This document shows, one piece after another, positions 17,704 to 26,902 of a stretch of 64,000 nt of DNA. Within the stretch, counting starts at the first letter, position 1. Every line of letters begins with the position of its first letter. The translations under genes and the position numbers were made by a program. The stretch comes from Akkermansiaceae bacterium (GTDB lineage: Bacteria; Verrucomicrobiota; Verrucomicrobiia; Verrucomicrobiales; Akkermansiaceae): the NCBI GenBank assembly GCA_025363295.1, contig JANYEC010000109.1, forward strand, positions 1 to 64,000, in the 5' to 3' direction. The notes beneath the pieces are model-generated. The model saw nothing but the letters and a program-made list of their open reading frames with translations. It ran no database searches and was not told the DNA's origin.

Positions 17704-18042
17704 GTCGGGGAGGGGCTTAGGCGGCAGCGAGAGGACTCGCAAGAGTTGAAACAAAAATTGGCCGATAATTCTTAGAAAGTGAAAATAAATTTCACGAACT
17801 AATTGGCGGCTCATCCTTCGATTTTTTGTGAGTTTGTCCGTTTTTCAGTGCTATGAGGCTCTTTTTCGCGCTTACAAAGCGAGTTTCGACTAGGCACAGC
17901 GGAGGACATTTAAGGGCATCTTAAGTTTCAACCAATCTGCGATTATCGAACATTCTGGTAGTTTCAGGTTGGTTCATATCCAATAGATCCTACGTTAAAT
18001 GTTATTGATCAACGACTTACGACATGTGGATAGTATTAACCG
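17704..18042. promoter_or_regulatory. Divergent intergenic region between lysS and a small membrane protein
   Basis: About 340 nt separate lysS (minus) from the next plus-strand gene. The right half is AT-rich and holds TATA-like stretches suitable for promoters, but no clear operator or riboswitch. Nothing else was recognised here. Confidence 0.35.
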
Positions 18043-18450
18043 ATGAGCGTTGCATTGAATTTACCGCTGGGATCCATCGAAGCGGTTCGTCCAGTTTTCC
18101 TGATCGTGATGGGAGCTTTCCTCATGGTAATCGCTTGGAGACTCGCAAAAACTAGCGAGGGTTGGACCGCCCGCATGATGGTTGCAGGCGCCGCGCTTCT
18201 TGGCTTCGGCTACACTTTGATGCTGCCGCTTTATGAGGCGGGCATCATCGAACGTTATGCTACGGGCGCTCACTACCACGGCAGTGAGGCCACGGCACTG
18301 GCTTGGCACGCCATCAAATTGGTCTCAATGAACAGCGGCTGGCTTTTTTTCGGCATCGGAATCGCGATGCATGTTAGACTTTTCGAGGCTCCGGTCCCCC
18401 GCCGAGCTACCAATCCCCCTACCCTCGCGAAGCATGAATCTGCTGCTTGA
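18043..18450 (+). CDS. Small membrane protein of unknown function
   Basis: 135 residues with three or four predicted transmembrane segments: about 17-35 (VRPVFLIVMGAFLMVIAW), 46-65 and 93-112. The C-terminus is polar. No family was recognised. The reading frame overlaps the start of the next small membrane protein by 17 nt, which argues for coupled expression of an interacting pair. A coding origin is supported by the hydrophobic periodicity and the tight overlap. Confidence 0.6.
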   Translation: MSVALNLPLGSIEAVRPVFLIVMGAFLMVIAWRLAKTSEGWTARMMVAGAALLGFGYTLMLPLYEAGIIERYATGAHYHGSEATALAWHAIKLVSMNSGWLFFGIGIAMHVRLFEAPVPRRATNPPTLAKHESAA

Positions 18451-18775
18451 AGCTCTCATTAAAAATGGCCTCGTTTTGGACGCCTTCGGTATCATCGGCT
18501 TGGGCCTTCTGGGACTCGCTGCCATCAAGCTTGCCCGGCAATATCAATCTTGGGGTGGCACGATGATGACGGTGGGCGTAGTGGGCCTGCTGCTCGCTCG
18601 ATTCTACTTTATCATCTCACCTCACTTTTTGGATAATAACGTTCTAGCAATGATCGGGCCGATTGGGATCAGTTTAACGATCGCTCTACCTCCTTTGCTC
18701 CTCAGCATCGGATTGGCAGGTATCGTTTGGGGTCTGTGGGGGCATGAACGCTGGATGAATGAGGAAGGTCGCTGA
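18434..18775 (+). CDS. Small membrane protein of unknown function
   Basis: 113 residues starting MNLLLEALIKNGLVLDAF, with about three transmembrane helices (10-30, 41-58, 73-98) and a charged tail (WGHERWMNEEGR). The start at 18434 lies inside the end of the previous gene. It ends 62 nt before hflX. Function unknown; with its partner it may form a small membrane complex. Confidence 0.6.
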   Translation: MNLLLEALIKNGLVLDAFGIIGLGLLGLAAIKLARQYQSWGGTMMTVGVVGLLLARFYFIISPHFLDNNVLAMIGPIGISLTIALPPLLLSIGLAGIVWGLWGHERWMNEEGR

Positions 18776-18837
18776 GGCAGCCAGCGGGAAAAATTTCCAA
18801 TGGCCGGGCGGGCGTATCGGTGCTACTGCTCCCCCGG

Positions 18838-20139
18838 ATGTTTGAAATCAGAGAAAAGCCCGATATGGTCGAGCGTGCCTTGTTGGTGCGTTTTTACTTC
18901 GAGCCACGCGAAGCCATCGAATCGGAATCCCTGCTAGAAGAGCTCGGAGAACTCGTGAAAACCCTCGGCGTCCAAGTGATGGAATCGGTGTTATGCCGCA
19001 GCCGCGAAAAGCATAAAAAATTCCTTTGCGGCACCGGTAAAGCTGCGGAAATGGTGGAGCTGGCCCGCGCCCACGAGTGCGATGTGATCGTCATCGATAA
19101 CGGCCTCGCTCCCTCCCAGCAACGGGAGTGGGAAAAACTCGCCGACCTTTGCGTGATCGACCGCGAGGAGGTAATTCTCGATATTTTTGCCAAACGCGCA
19201 CAAACCAAAGAAGCCAGACTGCAAGTCGAGCTCGCGCGGATGCAATACGCCCTGCCTCGCCTTGCGCGGATGTGGGGTCACCTCGACCGTGAGTCCGCAG
19301 GTTCCGGCGGCGGCGCTGGGGGCGGTGCATCTCGTGGCATGGGTGAAAAACAAATCGAGGTAGATCGCCGCCTCGCCTATCAGATTATCGACCGCGCCAA
19401 ACGGGAAATCGAGATCGTCCGCAAGCAGCGGAAGACGCAGCGCAAGGAACGCGAGAAGTTCGCAACACCCCATGCCGCCATCGTCGGCTACACGAATGCG
19501 GGGAAATCCACGATGCTCAACATTCTCAGTGGTGCCGATGTGATGGCCAAGGACATGCTCTTCGCCACCCTCGATACCACCACCCGTCGCATCGAGCTGC
19601 CGGATGGCCAACCGCTGCTCATCACGGACACCGTGGGATTTGTTAGGAATCTTCCGCACCGCTTGATCGAGGCTTTCAAGGCGACTCTTGAAGAGGCGGC
19701 ACTTGCGGATTTTCTCATCCACGTTCTCGACGCCACCTCATTGGAGATCGAGCGCTTTCACGACACCACACTCGAAGTTCTCGCCGAGCTTGGCGCAGGG
19801 GATAAGCCCACGATCACCGTGCTCAACAAAATCGATCGCGTCACCGATCCATTTGAGCTCATCGCGCTTGATAAAAAATTTCCCGGAGCCCTTCACGCCT
19901 CTGCCGTCACCGGCCTGGGTCTGGAAGAATTGCTAAAACTTTGCAGCCAAGTACTCGCCGACCGCGTCCAGCATCAGGACTATCGCATTCCTCAAAACCG
20001 CGCCGACCTTGTTAGCTTGCTTCACCGCGAGGCAAAGGTGCTCTCGACGGACTACGACGGCGATGATATCCTCGTCAGCGCAGTTGTTCCCGCGGCCATC
20101 GCTGGCCGACTTCACGCGTTTGCCGCTATCAACGCTTAA
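18838..20139 (+). CDS. hflX: Ribosome-associated GTPase HflX
   Basis: GTPase that binds and splits stalled or heat-damaged 70S ribosomes. 433 residues from the ATG at 18838; an upstream in-frame ATG at 18820 adds only six residues and is less likely. The N-terminal HflX domain contains KFLCGTGKAAE and the Gly-rich loop (GSGGGAGGGASRG) typical of the family, followed by a coiled region. The G domain has G1 at residues 217-225 (GYTNAGKST), G3 DTVGF and G4 NKID. No hfq is adjacent, unlike in proteobacteria. Confidence 0.94.
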   Translation: MFEIREKPDMVERALLVRFYFEPREAIESESLLEELGELVKTLGVQVMESVLCRSREKHKKFLCGTGKAAEMVELARAHECDVIVIDNGLAPSQQREWEKLADLCVIDREEVILDIFAKRAQTKEARLQVELARMQYALPRLARMWGHLDRESAGSGGGAGGGASRGMGEKQIEVDRRLAYQIIDRAKREIEIVRKQRKTQRKEREKFATPHAAIVGYTNAGKSTMLNILSGADVMAKDMLFATLDTTTRRIELPDGQPLLITDTVGFVRNLPHRLIEAFKATLEEAALADFLIHVLDATSLEIERFHDTTLEVLAELGAGDKPTITVLNKIDRVTDPFELIALDKKFPGALHASAVTGLGLEELLKLCSQVLADRVQHQDYRIPQNRADLVSLLHREAKVLSTDYDGDDILVSAVVPAAIAGRLHAFAAINA

Positions 20140-20159
20140 TTTCTATTAGAATCTATCCC

Positions 20160-21380
20160 ATGCTCCGATTCATCCTACCCTTCTTCATCGGACTCACGAT
20201 GCTCGCCCCAGCCCAACAGGCAGCACCTCAAGCAAGTCCACCTTCACGACCCGTGCTCCGCGCGCTGCCGATCGGCGGTGATGCTAAAGTCATTTCGCAG
20301 CCCGCTCCGTCCACCGATCCCGTGGCACCGACTACCCCACCCGTGTTAGTAAAACCTGTGCCGCCCATCGTGCAAGCGACTCCCATTCAAAGCGTCTCTC
20401 CGCCTTCGCCACTCGACGTAAAGCCAACCGGTGATGACGCCCTGCGCCTGCAGATTTTCCTCGATCAAGCGAAATTCGGTCCCGGCATCATTGACAGCAA
20501 GCCCGGCCGTTTCACCGAACTCGCCGTCCAGTCTTGGAATGAAGTGCATGGCCACCCGATCAATGACTGGATCGCGGCGAACACCGAGGCGCGTAAAGCC
20601 GTGCTCAATCCACTGGCCATCGCCGTGGTTCCTGACGTCGTGAAAGACTGGGTGGACGGCTCTTTGCCTACGAAAGTTTCTGAACAAGCGAAGCGCAAAC
20701 GGATGAGTTACCGCAGCAATGCAGAGTTCATGTCAGAGCGCTATCACACCGACGTGGACTATCTAGTCCTGCTCAATGGCAGCTCAAAAATCAACAATCT
20801 CAAGCCACACGACACCCTCATCGTCCCAAACGTGCAGCCCTTTACGATCGAAACTATCACCGGAATCGGCTACAAGGCAGACCCGGCCATGAGCCAGCGC
20901 CACGTCGTCGTGGACACGAAAATCAATCAAGCGCGCATCTTTGAAGCTGCCCCCGCAGCACTCGTCGTCGCCGAGCCTGGTGCCGAGCCTGGCAACGCAA
21001 CCGTTAGTTATGTTTCTCGACCTAACCGCGGTCTCATCGCATCATTCCCGATCACACCCGGCGAAAACAAATTTATTAAATTTGGAACTTGGGAAGTGCG
21101 TAATTCTGTAGAGTTCCCCCACTGGCGCTACGACCAGAAATTGCTCGATACCGGCAAACGCAGCAGTGACTCAGAGTCTCTCAACATCCCGCCGGGTCCG
21201 AATAGTCCCGTTGGCGTTTTCTGGTGCGGCCTCACCAAGCCGGGCATCGGTATGCACGGCACTCCAAATCCCGAGACCATCGGCCGCGCCCGCAGCCACG
21301 GCTGCATTCGAATGGCAAACTGGGATGCCATCCGCCTGCCCACCTTGATCCGCCCGGGAACAACCGTGGAAATCCGCTAG
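20160..21380 (+). CDS. L,D-transpeptidase (YkuD domain), exported
   Basis: 406 residues with a signal peptide (MLRFILPFFIGLTMLAPAQQ) and a Pro/Ala-rich linker. A peptidoglycan-binding-like helical part (about 90-190) is followed by a LysM-like segment (about 180-225: RSNAEFMSERYHTDVDYL ... LIVPN). The C-terminal YkuD catalytic domain has His366 in MHGTPNPE and the SHGCIRMAN box with His380 and nucleophile Cys382. It would form 3-3 peptidoglycan cross-links or attach proteins to the wall. It follows hflX by 20 nt and precedes a parvulin, so a cell-envelope mini-operon is possible. Confidence 0.9.
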   Translation: MLRFILPFFIGLTMLAPAQQAAPQASPPSRPVLRALPIGGDAKVISQPAPSTDPVAPTTPPVLVKPVPPIVQATPIQSVSPPSPLDVKPTGDDALRLQIFLDQAKFGPGIIDSKPGRFTELAVQSWNEVHGHPINDWIAANTEARKAVLNPLAIAVVPDVVKDWVDGSLPTKVSEQAKRKRMSYRSNAEFMSERYHTDVDYLVLLNGSSKINNLKPHDTLIVPNVQPFTIETITGIGYKADPAMSQRHVVVDTKINQARIFEAAPAALVVAEPGAEPGNATVSYVSRPNRGLIASFPITPGENKFIKFGTWEVRNSVEFPHWRYDQKLLDTGKRSSDSESLNIPPGPNSPVGVFWCGLTKPGIGMHGTPNPETIGRARSHGCIRMANWDAIRLPTLIRPGTTVEIR

Positions 21381-21414
21381 AAGCGGCGATCACCGGTCGC
21401 CCCAAGTGCCCGCG

Positions 21415-22455
21415 ATGAGTAAGTTAGGTAAATCCCCTTTCCTTTTTACACTCGTTAGCGTAGGCTTCATTTATTTTCTAGCAGATTTATTAGTCTTTCA
21501 GGGACCTATCAGGACCGGACTGCTATCCATTTTCCCACCGAAAACCGAAAGCCTCGTCGCCCGCGTTTCCGGCGAATCAATCACCCGCAGTCAGCTCGAC
21601 CGTGCCGTGACTGAGCGACTCTGGCGATCAGGAACAGCCACCACCCACTCCACCGCCGCCGAGCTGAAGGTGGTACAAAGAGCCGCGCTTGATGATTTAA
21701 TCGACCACGCAATCCTTCACGCCATCATTAAATCTAACAAAAGTTTTCCAGTTGCCAGCGTCCAAGAAATCGACAATCGACTGCATCGGTTCCTTGCTCG
21801 CTTTGACACAAAAAGCGAACTCGAAAGCGCGATGAAATCCCAGAGCATCCGCAGTGAAGACGCACTAAAGAAACGCTTCGCCGCACAGATTCAGGAAGAA
21901 CAGTTCATCGAAGTAAGCATCGCCCCCCGAATCAAAGTCACTGACATCGAGGCTGAAACGTGGTTTCAGAAAAATCAAAAAACCATCTCGAATCCCCAGC
22001 GTGTGAAAGCCCGCCACATTTTTATCCCCACGCTGGATCAACCGCCAGAAGTAGCGAAGCAAAAACTCGACGAAGCCTTAACCGAGCTCAACCTGCAGAA
22101 AATGGACTTTGCCACGCTCGCCAAGGAACTCAGCGAAGACCCTGCCACAAAGGACAACGGCGGTTCACTGGGCTGGGTGAGTGAGGATCGGCTTCCAGTC
22201 GATTTCGCCGCCCCTTTATTTTTGCTAAAACTGAACCAGCCCACCCTCATCCGCAGCCACCTCGGATGGCATCTAGCAGAAATTACCGCTCGCAAGAATG
22301 CCGAATTCCGCACTTTTGAACAGGCCAAGCCAGAAATCGTCACTGCGCTTGAGACGATCAAACGTCGTCAGGCCATCGCTGATTTGCGTGCATCACTTCG
22401 TAAAAACGAAGCCAAAAATATCATCATGATCGACGACTCGATCGAGATGAAATGA
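21415..22455 (+). CDS. Membrane-anchored parvulin-type peptidyl-prolyl isomerase
   Basis: 346 residues with an N-terminal signal anchor (about 9-27, PFLFTLVSVGFIYFLADLLV). A SurA/PrsA-like helical chaperone region (about 45-190) precedes a PpiC rotamase domain (about 195-300) with VKARHIFIP, FATLAKELSEDPATKDNGG and LGWV. It probably helps outer-membrane or secreted proteins to fold. The start at 21415 is taken over 21406 because it gives the shorter MSKLGKSP N-terminus; both are possible. It follows the L,D-transpeptidase by 34 nt. Confidence 0.87.
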   Translation: MSKLGKSPFLFTLVSVGFIYFLADLLVFQGPIRTGLLSIFPPKTESLVARVSGESITRSQLDRAVTERLWRSGTATTHSTAAELKVVQRAALDDLIDHAILHAIIKSNKSFPVASVQEIDNRLHRFLARFDTKSELESAMKSQSIRSEDALKKRFAAQIQEEQFIEVSIAPRIKVTDIEAETWFQKNQKTISNPQRVKARHIFIPTLDQPPEVAKQKLDEALTELNLQKMDFATLAKELSEDPATKDNGGSLGWVSEDRLPVDFAAPLFLLKLNQPTLIRSHLGWHLAEITARKNAEFRTFEQAKPEIVTALETIKRRQAIADLRASLRKNEAKNIIMIDDSIEMK

Positions 22456-22516
22456 TTGCAACTCGCAAACTCCAACTCGACGATACGCCACTTGTTCTGA
22501 ATTATCCGCTATAGCC

Positions 22517-22530
22517 TTAGCATCTGCTAA
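22517..22530. repeat. Short perfect inverted repeat upstream of the acid phosphatase
   Basis: ttagca and tgctaa are separated by 2 nt, 16 nt upstream of the phosphatase ATG. It is small and could be an operator half-pair or chance. Confidence 0.3.
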
Positions 22531-22545
22531 GTTATCTTCCCATCA

Positions 22546-23205
22546 ATGAACGCGATCCACACCTCTCTGCTCTCCGCATTGCTCGCTGTTGCGCTTGGCA
22601 GTTGCACAGGTCCCGCGACACGGGAGCCGACGAATCTCTCGACGGTGAAAGCCGAAGTGGCTGCCTATGTGAATTCTGGAAACTATCAGGTGGATCTAGC
22701 AGATGCGGCTGCACCTGCCAAAGCATGGATCACTCAGCGGTCTCATTCAGGAACGAGTAAGTCCGCAGTTGTTTTTGATATTGATGAGACGACGCTCTCG
22801 AATCTTGGGCACATGAAGCAGGCAGATTGGGGTTACCAATCGGATTCGTGGAGTAAATGGGTGATGACCGGCAAAGCAACCGCGCTCACTCCGGTGCGCG
22901 AAATCTATCAAACCGCCAAGGCGAATCATGTGACTGTGTTTTTCATCACTGGCCGCCGGGAGAGTGAAAAAGCAGCGACCGCGCGCAATCTTCGCCAGCA
23001 GGGCATGGGCGAATATCAAGCGATTTATGTCCGCTCGGATGCGTCGAAAACTCCCGTCGGACTTTTTAAAACCTCGGTGCGCAAACGCATCACCGAGCAG
23101 GGCTACACCATCATCGCCAATATCGGCGACCAGCAGTCCGATCTCGATGGCGGCTACGCGGAACGGACCTTCAAGCTGCCCAATCCGTTCTATCTGATTC
23201 CGTGA
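22546..23205 (+). CDS. HAD-family acid phosphatase lipoprotein
   Basis: 219 residues of the class B/plant-type acid phosphatase family. The lipobox ends at Cys20 (VALGSC), so the mature protein is probably membrane-anchored. Catalytic motif I is DIDET with Asp78 and Asp80; motif II is FITGR; the acidic motif is NIGDQQSDL. These phosphatases release phosphate from phosphomonoesters in the periplasm. It lies 90 nt after the parvulin gene; no phosphate box was recognised. Confidence 0.88.
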   Translation: MNAIHTSLLSALLAVALGSCTGPATREPTNLSTVKAEVAAYVNSGNYQVDLADAAAPAKAWITQRSHSGTSKSAVVFDIDETTLSNLGHMKQADWGYQSDSWSKWVMTGKATALTPVREIYQTAKANHVTVFFITGRRESEKAATARNLRQQGMGEYQAIYVRSDASKTPVGLFKTSVRKRITEQGYTIIANIGDQQSDLDGGYAERTFKLPNPFYLIP

Positions 23206-23312
23206 GGGGCAGACGCCTTCAGCAGAACAAACAAGGGTGAAACGAAGAGGTTGCCAGCACGGCGGATCTCGGTATGCTCCGCGCCCCGGCAAAAGACGCC
23301 GGTTTTATCCAA

Positions 23313-24311
23313 ATGAATCATCCCACTGTAGCGATCGTTGGTGCGACGGGTGCCGTCGGCGTAGAAATGCTCCTTTGTCTCGAACAGCGGAATTTCCCGC
23401 TCGGCAAACTCAAACTTCTCGCCTCGGCACGCTCCGCAGGGAAAACGATGACCTTTCGGGGTGAGGAAATTACCGTGGAGGCACTCACGCACGATTCTTT
23501 CGGAGACGTGGACATCGCCCTCTTCAGCGCGGGTGGTGGGATTTCCTTGGAATACGGCCCGTCCGCCGCGAAGGCCGGGGCGGTGGTTATCGACAATTCC
23601 TCCGCCTTCCGGATGGATGCCGATGTGCCGCTGGTGGTGCCGGAAATCAACCCGGAAGCCGCGAAGAACCGCCCGCGCGGCATCATTGCAAATCCTAACT
23701 GCACCACCATTATTTCACTCATGGCCCTCAAGCCGTTGCATGACGCGTTCGGCATGTGCTCGATCATCGCCTCGACCTATCAGGCGGTGTCCGGTTCCGG
23801 CGCACAAGGCATCATCGAGCTGGAAGAACAGATGAAGGCAATCAACGCAGGCGAGCCGGTGACACTCAAAGTCTATCCGCGCCAGATTGCTTTCAACGTG
23901 ATCCCCCAGGTCGATACGTTCACGGAAAACGGCTACACCAAAGAGGAAATGAAGATGCTCCACGAAGGCCGAAAGATCATGAACCTGCCGGACCTGCGAG
24001 TTTCCTGCACCTGCGTGCGCGTGCCTGTTTATCGATCGCACTCGGTTTCTATCACCGCGCAATTCGAGCGACCGGTGGATGCCGACGCCGCGCGAGCTTC
24101 CTACGCGGGCCGTCCGGGTGTGAAAGTTGTGGATGATATCACTAACAAAGTTTTCCCCGTGCCACTCGATACCACTGGCAAGGACGATTGCCTCGTCGGC
24201 CGCATCCGTAAGAACTTGGTGTTCGAGAACGCTCTCGATCTGTGGGTCGTCGGCGATCAAGTGCGGAAAGGAGCTGCGCTGAACGCCGTACAGATCGCGG
24301 AGATTCTTTGA
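23313..24311 (+). CDS. asd: Aspartate-semialdehyde dehydrogenase
   Basis: NADPH-dependent reduction of aspartyl phosphate to aspartate semialdehyde, feeding lysine/diaminopimelate, threonine and methionine synthesis. 332 residues from the ATG at 23313 (MNHPTVAIVGATGAVG, a GxxGxxG cofactor loop). The catalytic Cys130 is in NPNCTT; the substrate-binding segment STYQAVSGSGAQG is intact. An upstream in-frame ATG (23274) adds 13 residues without family similarity. Confidence 0.95.
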   Translation: MNHPTVAIVGATGAVGVEMLLCLEQRNFPLGKLKLLASARSAGKTMTFRGEEITVEALTHDSFGDVDIALFSAGGGISLEYGPSAAKAGAVVIDNSSAFRMDADVPLVVPEINPEAAKNRPRGIIANPNCTTIISLMALKPLHDAFGMCSIIASTYQAVSGSGAQGIIELEEQMKAINAGEPVTLKVYPRQIAFNVIPQVDTFTENGYTKEEMKMLHEGRKIMNLPDLRVSCTCVRVPVYRSHSVSITAQFERPVDADAARASYAGRPGVKVVDDITNKVFPVPLDTTGKDDCLVGRIRKNLVFENALDLWVVGDQVRKGAALNAVQIAEIL

Positions 24312-24315
24312 AGAG

Positions 24316-24400
24316 ATTGAGAGTTGATGGTTGAGAGTTGAGAGACAGAAAATCTTCTCTAACTACCAACTCTCAACTCCATACTCCAGACTCTCAACTT
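24316..24400 (+). repeat. Nested TTGAGAGTTGA inverted repeats between asd and the prenyltransferase gene
   Basis: gttgagagttg (24330-24340) pairs perfectly with caactctcaac (24367-24377). Outside it, a second copy of ttgagagttga (24317-24327) faces ctctcaact (24391-24399). The RNA could form a long stem-loop between the two genes. There is no U-tract, so it is more likely a processing or attenuation element, or an intergenic repeat, than a classic terminator. Confidence 0.55.
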
Positions 24401-24409
24401 CTTCCCCAC

Positions 24410-25291
24410 ATGGATCTCAAAACCTACCTCGCCGTCCGCGCTAAGGAAGTGGACGCGGCGATGGATGCGTATCTACCAAAAGCCAAGGAGCGCCCAGCAA
24501 CCATCCATGCGGCAATGCGCTACAGCATATTCGCTGGAGGCAAACGTCTGCGCCCGGTGCTTTGTCTCGCTGCGGCGGAAGCGTGTGGCGGTGAAATTTC
24601 TAACGCCCTCGCCCCTGCCTGTGCGGTCGAGCTGATGCACACTTACTCGCTGGTTCACGATGATCTCCCTGCCATGGATGACGACGATCTCCGCCGTGGC
24701 CGCCCCACCTGCCACAAGGTTTACGGCGAAGGCATGGCCGTGCTCTGCGGTGATGCATTGCTAACCGAATCCTTCATTGTGCTCGCCAAAACACGGGCGG
24801 TGAAACGCTACAACGTTGGCGACTATATCGCCGAACTTGCGGAAACCGGTGGCAGCCGCAAGCTCATCGGCGGACAGGTCATGGATCTCGAAGGCGAAGG
24901 CAAAAAACTCACGAAGCGCGATCTCGTCCGCATCCACGAAGCGAAGACTGCGGCGCTACTCACCACCTCACTGCGACTCGGAGCGATGACTGCCAACGCG
25001 ACACCGGCGAAACTCCAAGCGCTCACAAAGTTCGGCTACGCGCTCGGCCTCGCATTTCAAGTGATCGACGACATCCTCGACGTCACACAGACCACCGAGA
25101 TGTTAGGCAAGACTGCGGGCAAGGATCAGGCGGTAGAAAAATCCACCTACCCCGCGATCCTCGGGTTAGACGCCTCGCGCAAAGAAGCGGCAAAGCTTAC
25201 ACTAGCCGCGATGGACGCACTGAAGCCCCTAGGAAAAAAGGCCGCGCGTTTGGAGGAGATCGCCGCTTACATGCTGAAGCGGGATTATTGA
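24410..25291 (+). CDS. ispA: Short-chain (E)-prenyl diphosphate synthase (farnesyl/geranylgeranyl type)
   Basis: Condenses DMAPP/FPP with IPP to supply C15-C20 isoprenoids for quinones and lipid carriers. 293 residues from the ATG at 24410. First aspartate-rich motif DDLPAMDDDDLRRG (from Asp84), second DDILD near residue 221, and GGKRLRPVL for substrate binding. FARM-region residues (MHTYSLVHDDLP) fit a short-chain FPP/GGPP synthase. Product length cannot be told from sequence. Upstream in-frame ATG codons lie inside the inverted repeat and are unlikely starts. Confidence 0.9.
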   Translation: MDLKTYLAVRAKEVDAAMDAYLPKAKERPATIHAAMRYSIFAGGKRLRPVLCLAAAEACGGEISNALAPACAVELMHTYSLVHDDLPAMDDDDLRRGRPTCHKVYGEGMAVLCGDALLTESFIVLAKTRAVKRYNVGDYIAELAETGGSRKLIGGQVMDLEGEGKKLTKRDLVRIHEAKTAALLTTSLRLGAMTANATPAKLQALTKFGYALGLAFQVIDDILDVTQTTEMLGKTAGKDQAVEKSTYPAILGLDASRKEAAKLTLAAMDALKPLGKKAARLEEIAAYMLKRDY

Positions 25292-25591
25292 GCAATGACT
25301 CATCGTGCAGTCATGCGAGGCTCACCGTGCTCAAAGTAGGTCAACTAACACTGCGGCCCATTTATGGCCTAACTTCTTATGATACGACTGGCGAGGCCGC
25401 AGCAGGCTGCGGACCCAAAGCGGCAGCAGGCTGCCGCAGTCCATGGTGCTTCCAGCACAAATTAAGGAGGGCGAGCTTGGTATGAGCAGTGCTTTGTCTG
25501 TGGGGCGTCCGATCCAGTTCCGTGCTTGCGGTGCGGATGGCAAACCGCCACTTTAGAGCCTACGCTAATTTCAAAACGCACTAATCCTCCC
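25292..25591. other. Intergenic region with tandem hairpins upstream of the MFS gene
   Basis: A 300-nt non-coding stretch whose only clear content is the pair of GC-rich hairpins listed separately. Upstream in-frame codons of the MFS gene extend into it (to 25526) but lack family support. Confidence 0.5.
25397..25437. repeat. Two tandem GC-rich hairpins sharing a CAGG loop (REP-like)
   Basis: ccgcag-cagg-ctgcgg (25397-25412) and gcggcag-cagg-ctgccgc (25420-25437) are two stem-loops with 6- and 7-bp perfect stems and identical loops, 7 nt apart. This looks like a REP-type dispersed element and may stabilise or terminate the upstream mRNA. Confidence 0.6.
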
Positions 25592-26845
25592 ATGGCAATT
25601 AAAAATCGTCTGATCGTCATGAGTTTCCTGCAGTTCTTCGTCTGGGGAACTTGGCTAATCACTGTTAGCAATTACTGGTTCATCACTAAGGGCTGGGTCG
25701 GCGCGGATTTCGGAGCAATTTTCTCCACGCTCGGACTTGCCTCGCTCATCATGCCGACGCTCACCGGCATCATCGCGGATCGTTGGATGAACGCAGAGCG
25801 GCTTTACGGCGTCCTCCACCTCCTCGGCGGACTTGCGCTGGCCTGCATCCCGCAGGTCAACCACCCAGGCACGTTTTTCTGGGTCATCTTCGCCGCGATG
25901 CTCTGCTACATGCCGACGATCTCGCTCTCGAATTCCGTCGCTTACAACATTCTCAAGACGAACCATTTCGACGTCATCAAGGTTTTTCCGCCCATCCGCG
26001 TGTGGGGGACGATCGGCTTCATCGCCGCGATGTGGGTGACTAACCTAACAGGAAACAAGGCGTCAGCGAACCAGTTTTACGTCGCCGCCGCGGTGGCAGC
26101 ACTTCTCGGGATTTACTCGTTCACGCTGCCCAAATGCCCGCCGCTGAAATCGACGGAGAAAGGCGCTCCCCTGATAGAGACCTTGGGACTGGGCGCGTTC
26201 AAGCTTTTCGGTAACTCTAAGATCGCACTCTTCTTTATCTTCTCGATGTTTCTCGGCGGAGCCCTGCAACTCACTAACATGTATGGCGATGTATTCCTAT
26301 CTGACTTCGCCACCATTCCGAAATACAACGATTCTTTCGTTGTGAAATATTCGACAATCATTCTCTCAATCTCACAGATTTCCGAAACTCTTTTCATCCT
26401 AGCAATTCCGTTTTTCTTGAAACGCTTCGGCATCAAAAGGGTCATGTTAATCAGCATGCTGGCGTGGGTGCTACGATTTGCCTTTTTCGCTTACGGAAAT
26501 CCGGCGGACGGACTGTGGATGATTGTGGTTTCCTGCATCGTTTACGGAATGGCATTTGATTTCTTTAATATTTCCGGCTCGTTATTCATCGAAACCACCA
26601 CGGACTCAAAAATTCGCTCAAGCGCGCAAGGGTTGTTCATGATGATGACTAACGGCTTCGGCGCGATCCTCGGCAGCCTCGCCAGCGGCTACGTCATCGA
26701 CCGGTATTTCACGGTCAATAACACCAAAGACTGGCATGGCATTTGGCTTTCATTTGCGCTCTACGCGCTGGTGATCGCCATCGGTTTTGCGGTCATCTTC
26801 AAACACGAGCATGATCCTGAAGCGGTAGGAAATCCTCATCATTGA
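25592..26845 (+). CDS. MFS transporter of the nucleoside:H+ symporter (NHS) type
   Basis: 417 residues with about 12 transmembrane helices, resembling NupG/XapB. It begins MAIKNRLIVMSFLQFFVWG, and FVWGTWLITVSNYW in helix 1 is very typical. GADFGAIFSTLGLASLIMP and the ADRW motif after helix 2 follow. A late helix contains the conserved MMMTNGFGAILGSLASGYVI. It probably imports nucleosides. The start at 25592 gives the family N-terminus. Confidence 0.85.
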   Translation: MAIKNRLIVMSFLQFFVWGTWLITVSNYWFITKGWVGADFGAIFSTLGLASLIMPTLTGIIADRWMNAERLYGVLHLLGGLALACIPQVNHPGTFFWVIFAAMLCYMPTISLSNSVAYNILKTNHFDVIKVFPPIRVWGTIGFIAAMWVTNLTGNKASANQFYVAAAVAALLGIYSFTLPKCPPLKSTEKGAPLIETLGLGAFKLFGNSKIALFFIFSMFLGGALQLTNMYGDVFLSDFATIPKYNDSFVVKYSTIILSISQISETLFILAIPFFLKRFGIKRVMLISMLAWVLRFAFFAYGNPADGLWMIVVSCIVYGMAFDFFNISGSLFIETTTDSKIRSSAQGLFMMMTNGFGAILGSLASGYVIDRYFTVNNTKDWHGIWLSFALYALVIAIGFAVIFKHEHDPEAVGNPHH

Positions 26846-26902
26846 GGCAAATCATTTATCTAACCGACTGATAGGACTGTTCGTTAGAATCCACAAATTG
26901 AA

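Noticed and set aside
18991..19722. 243-codon minus-strand open frame within hflX
   Set aside because: Antisense to a clear hflX and lacking any domain; frame-shadow effect.
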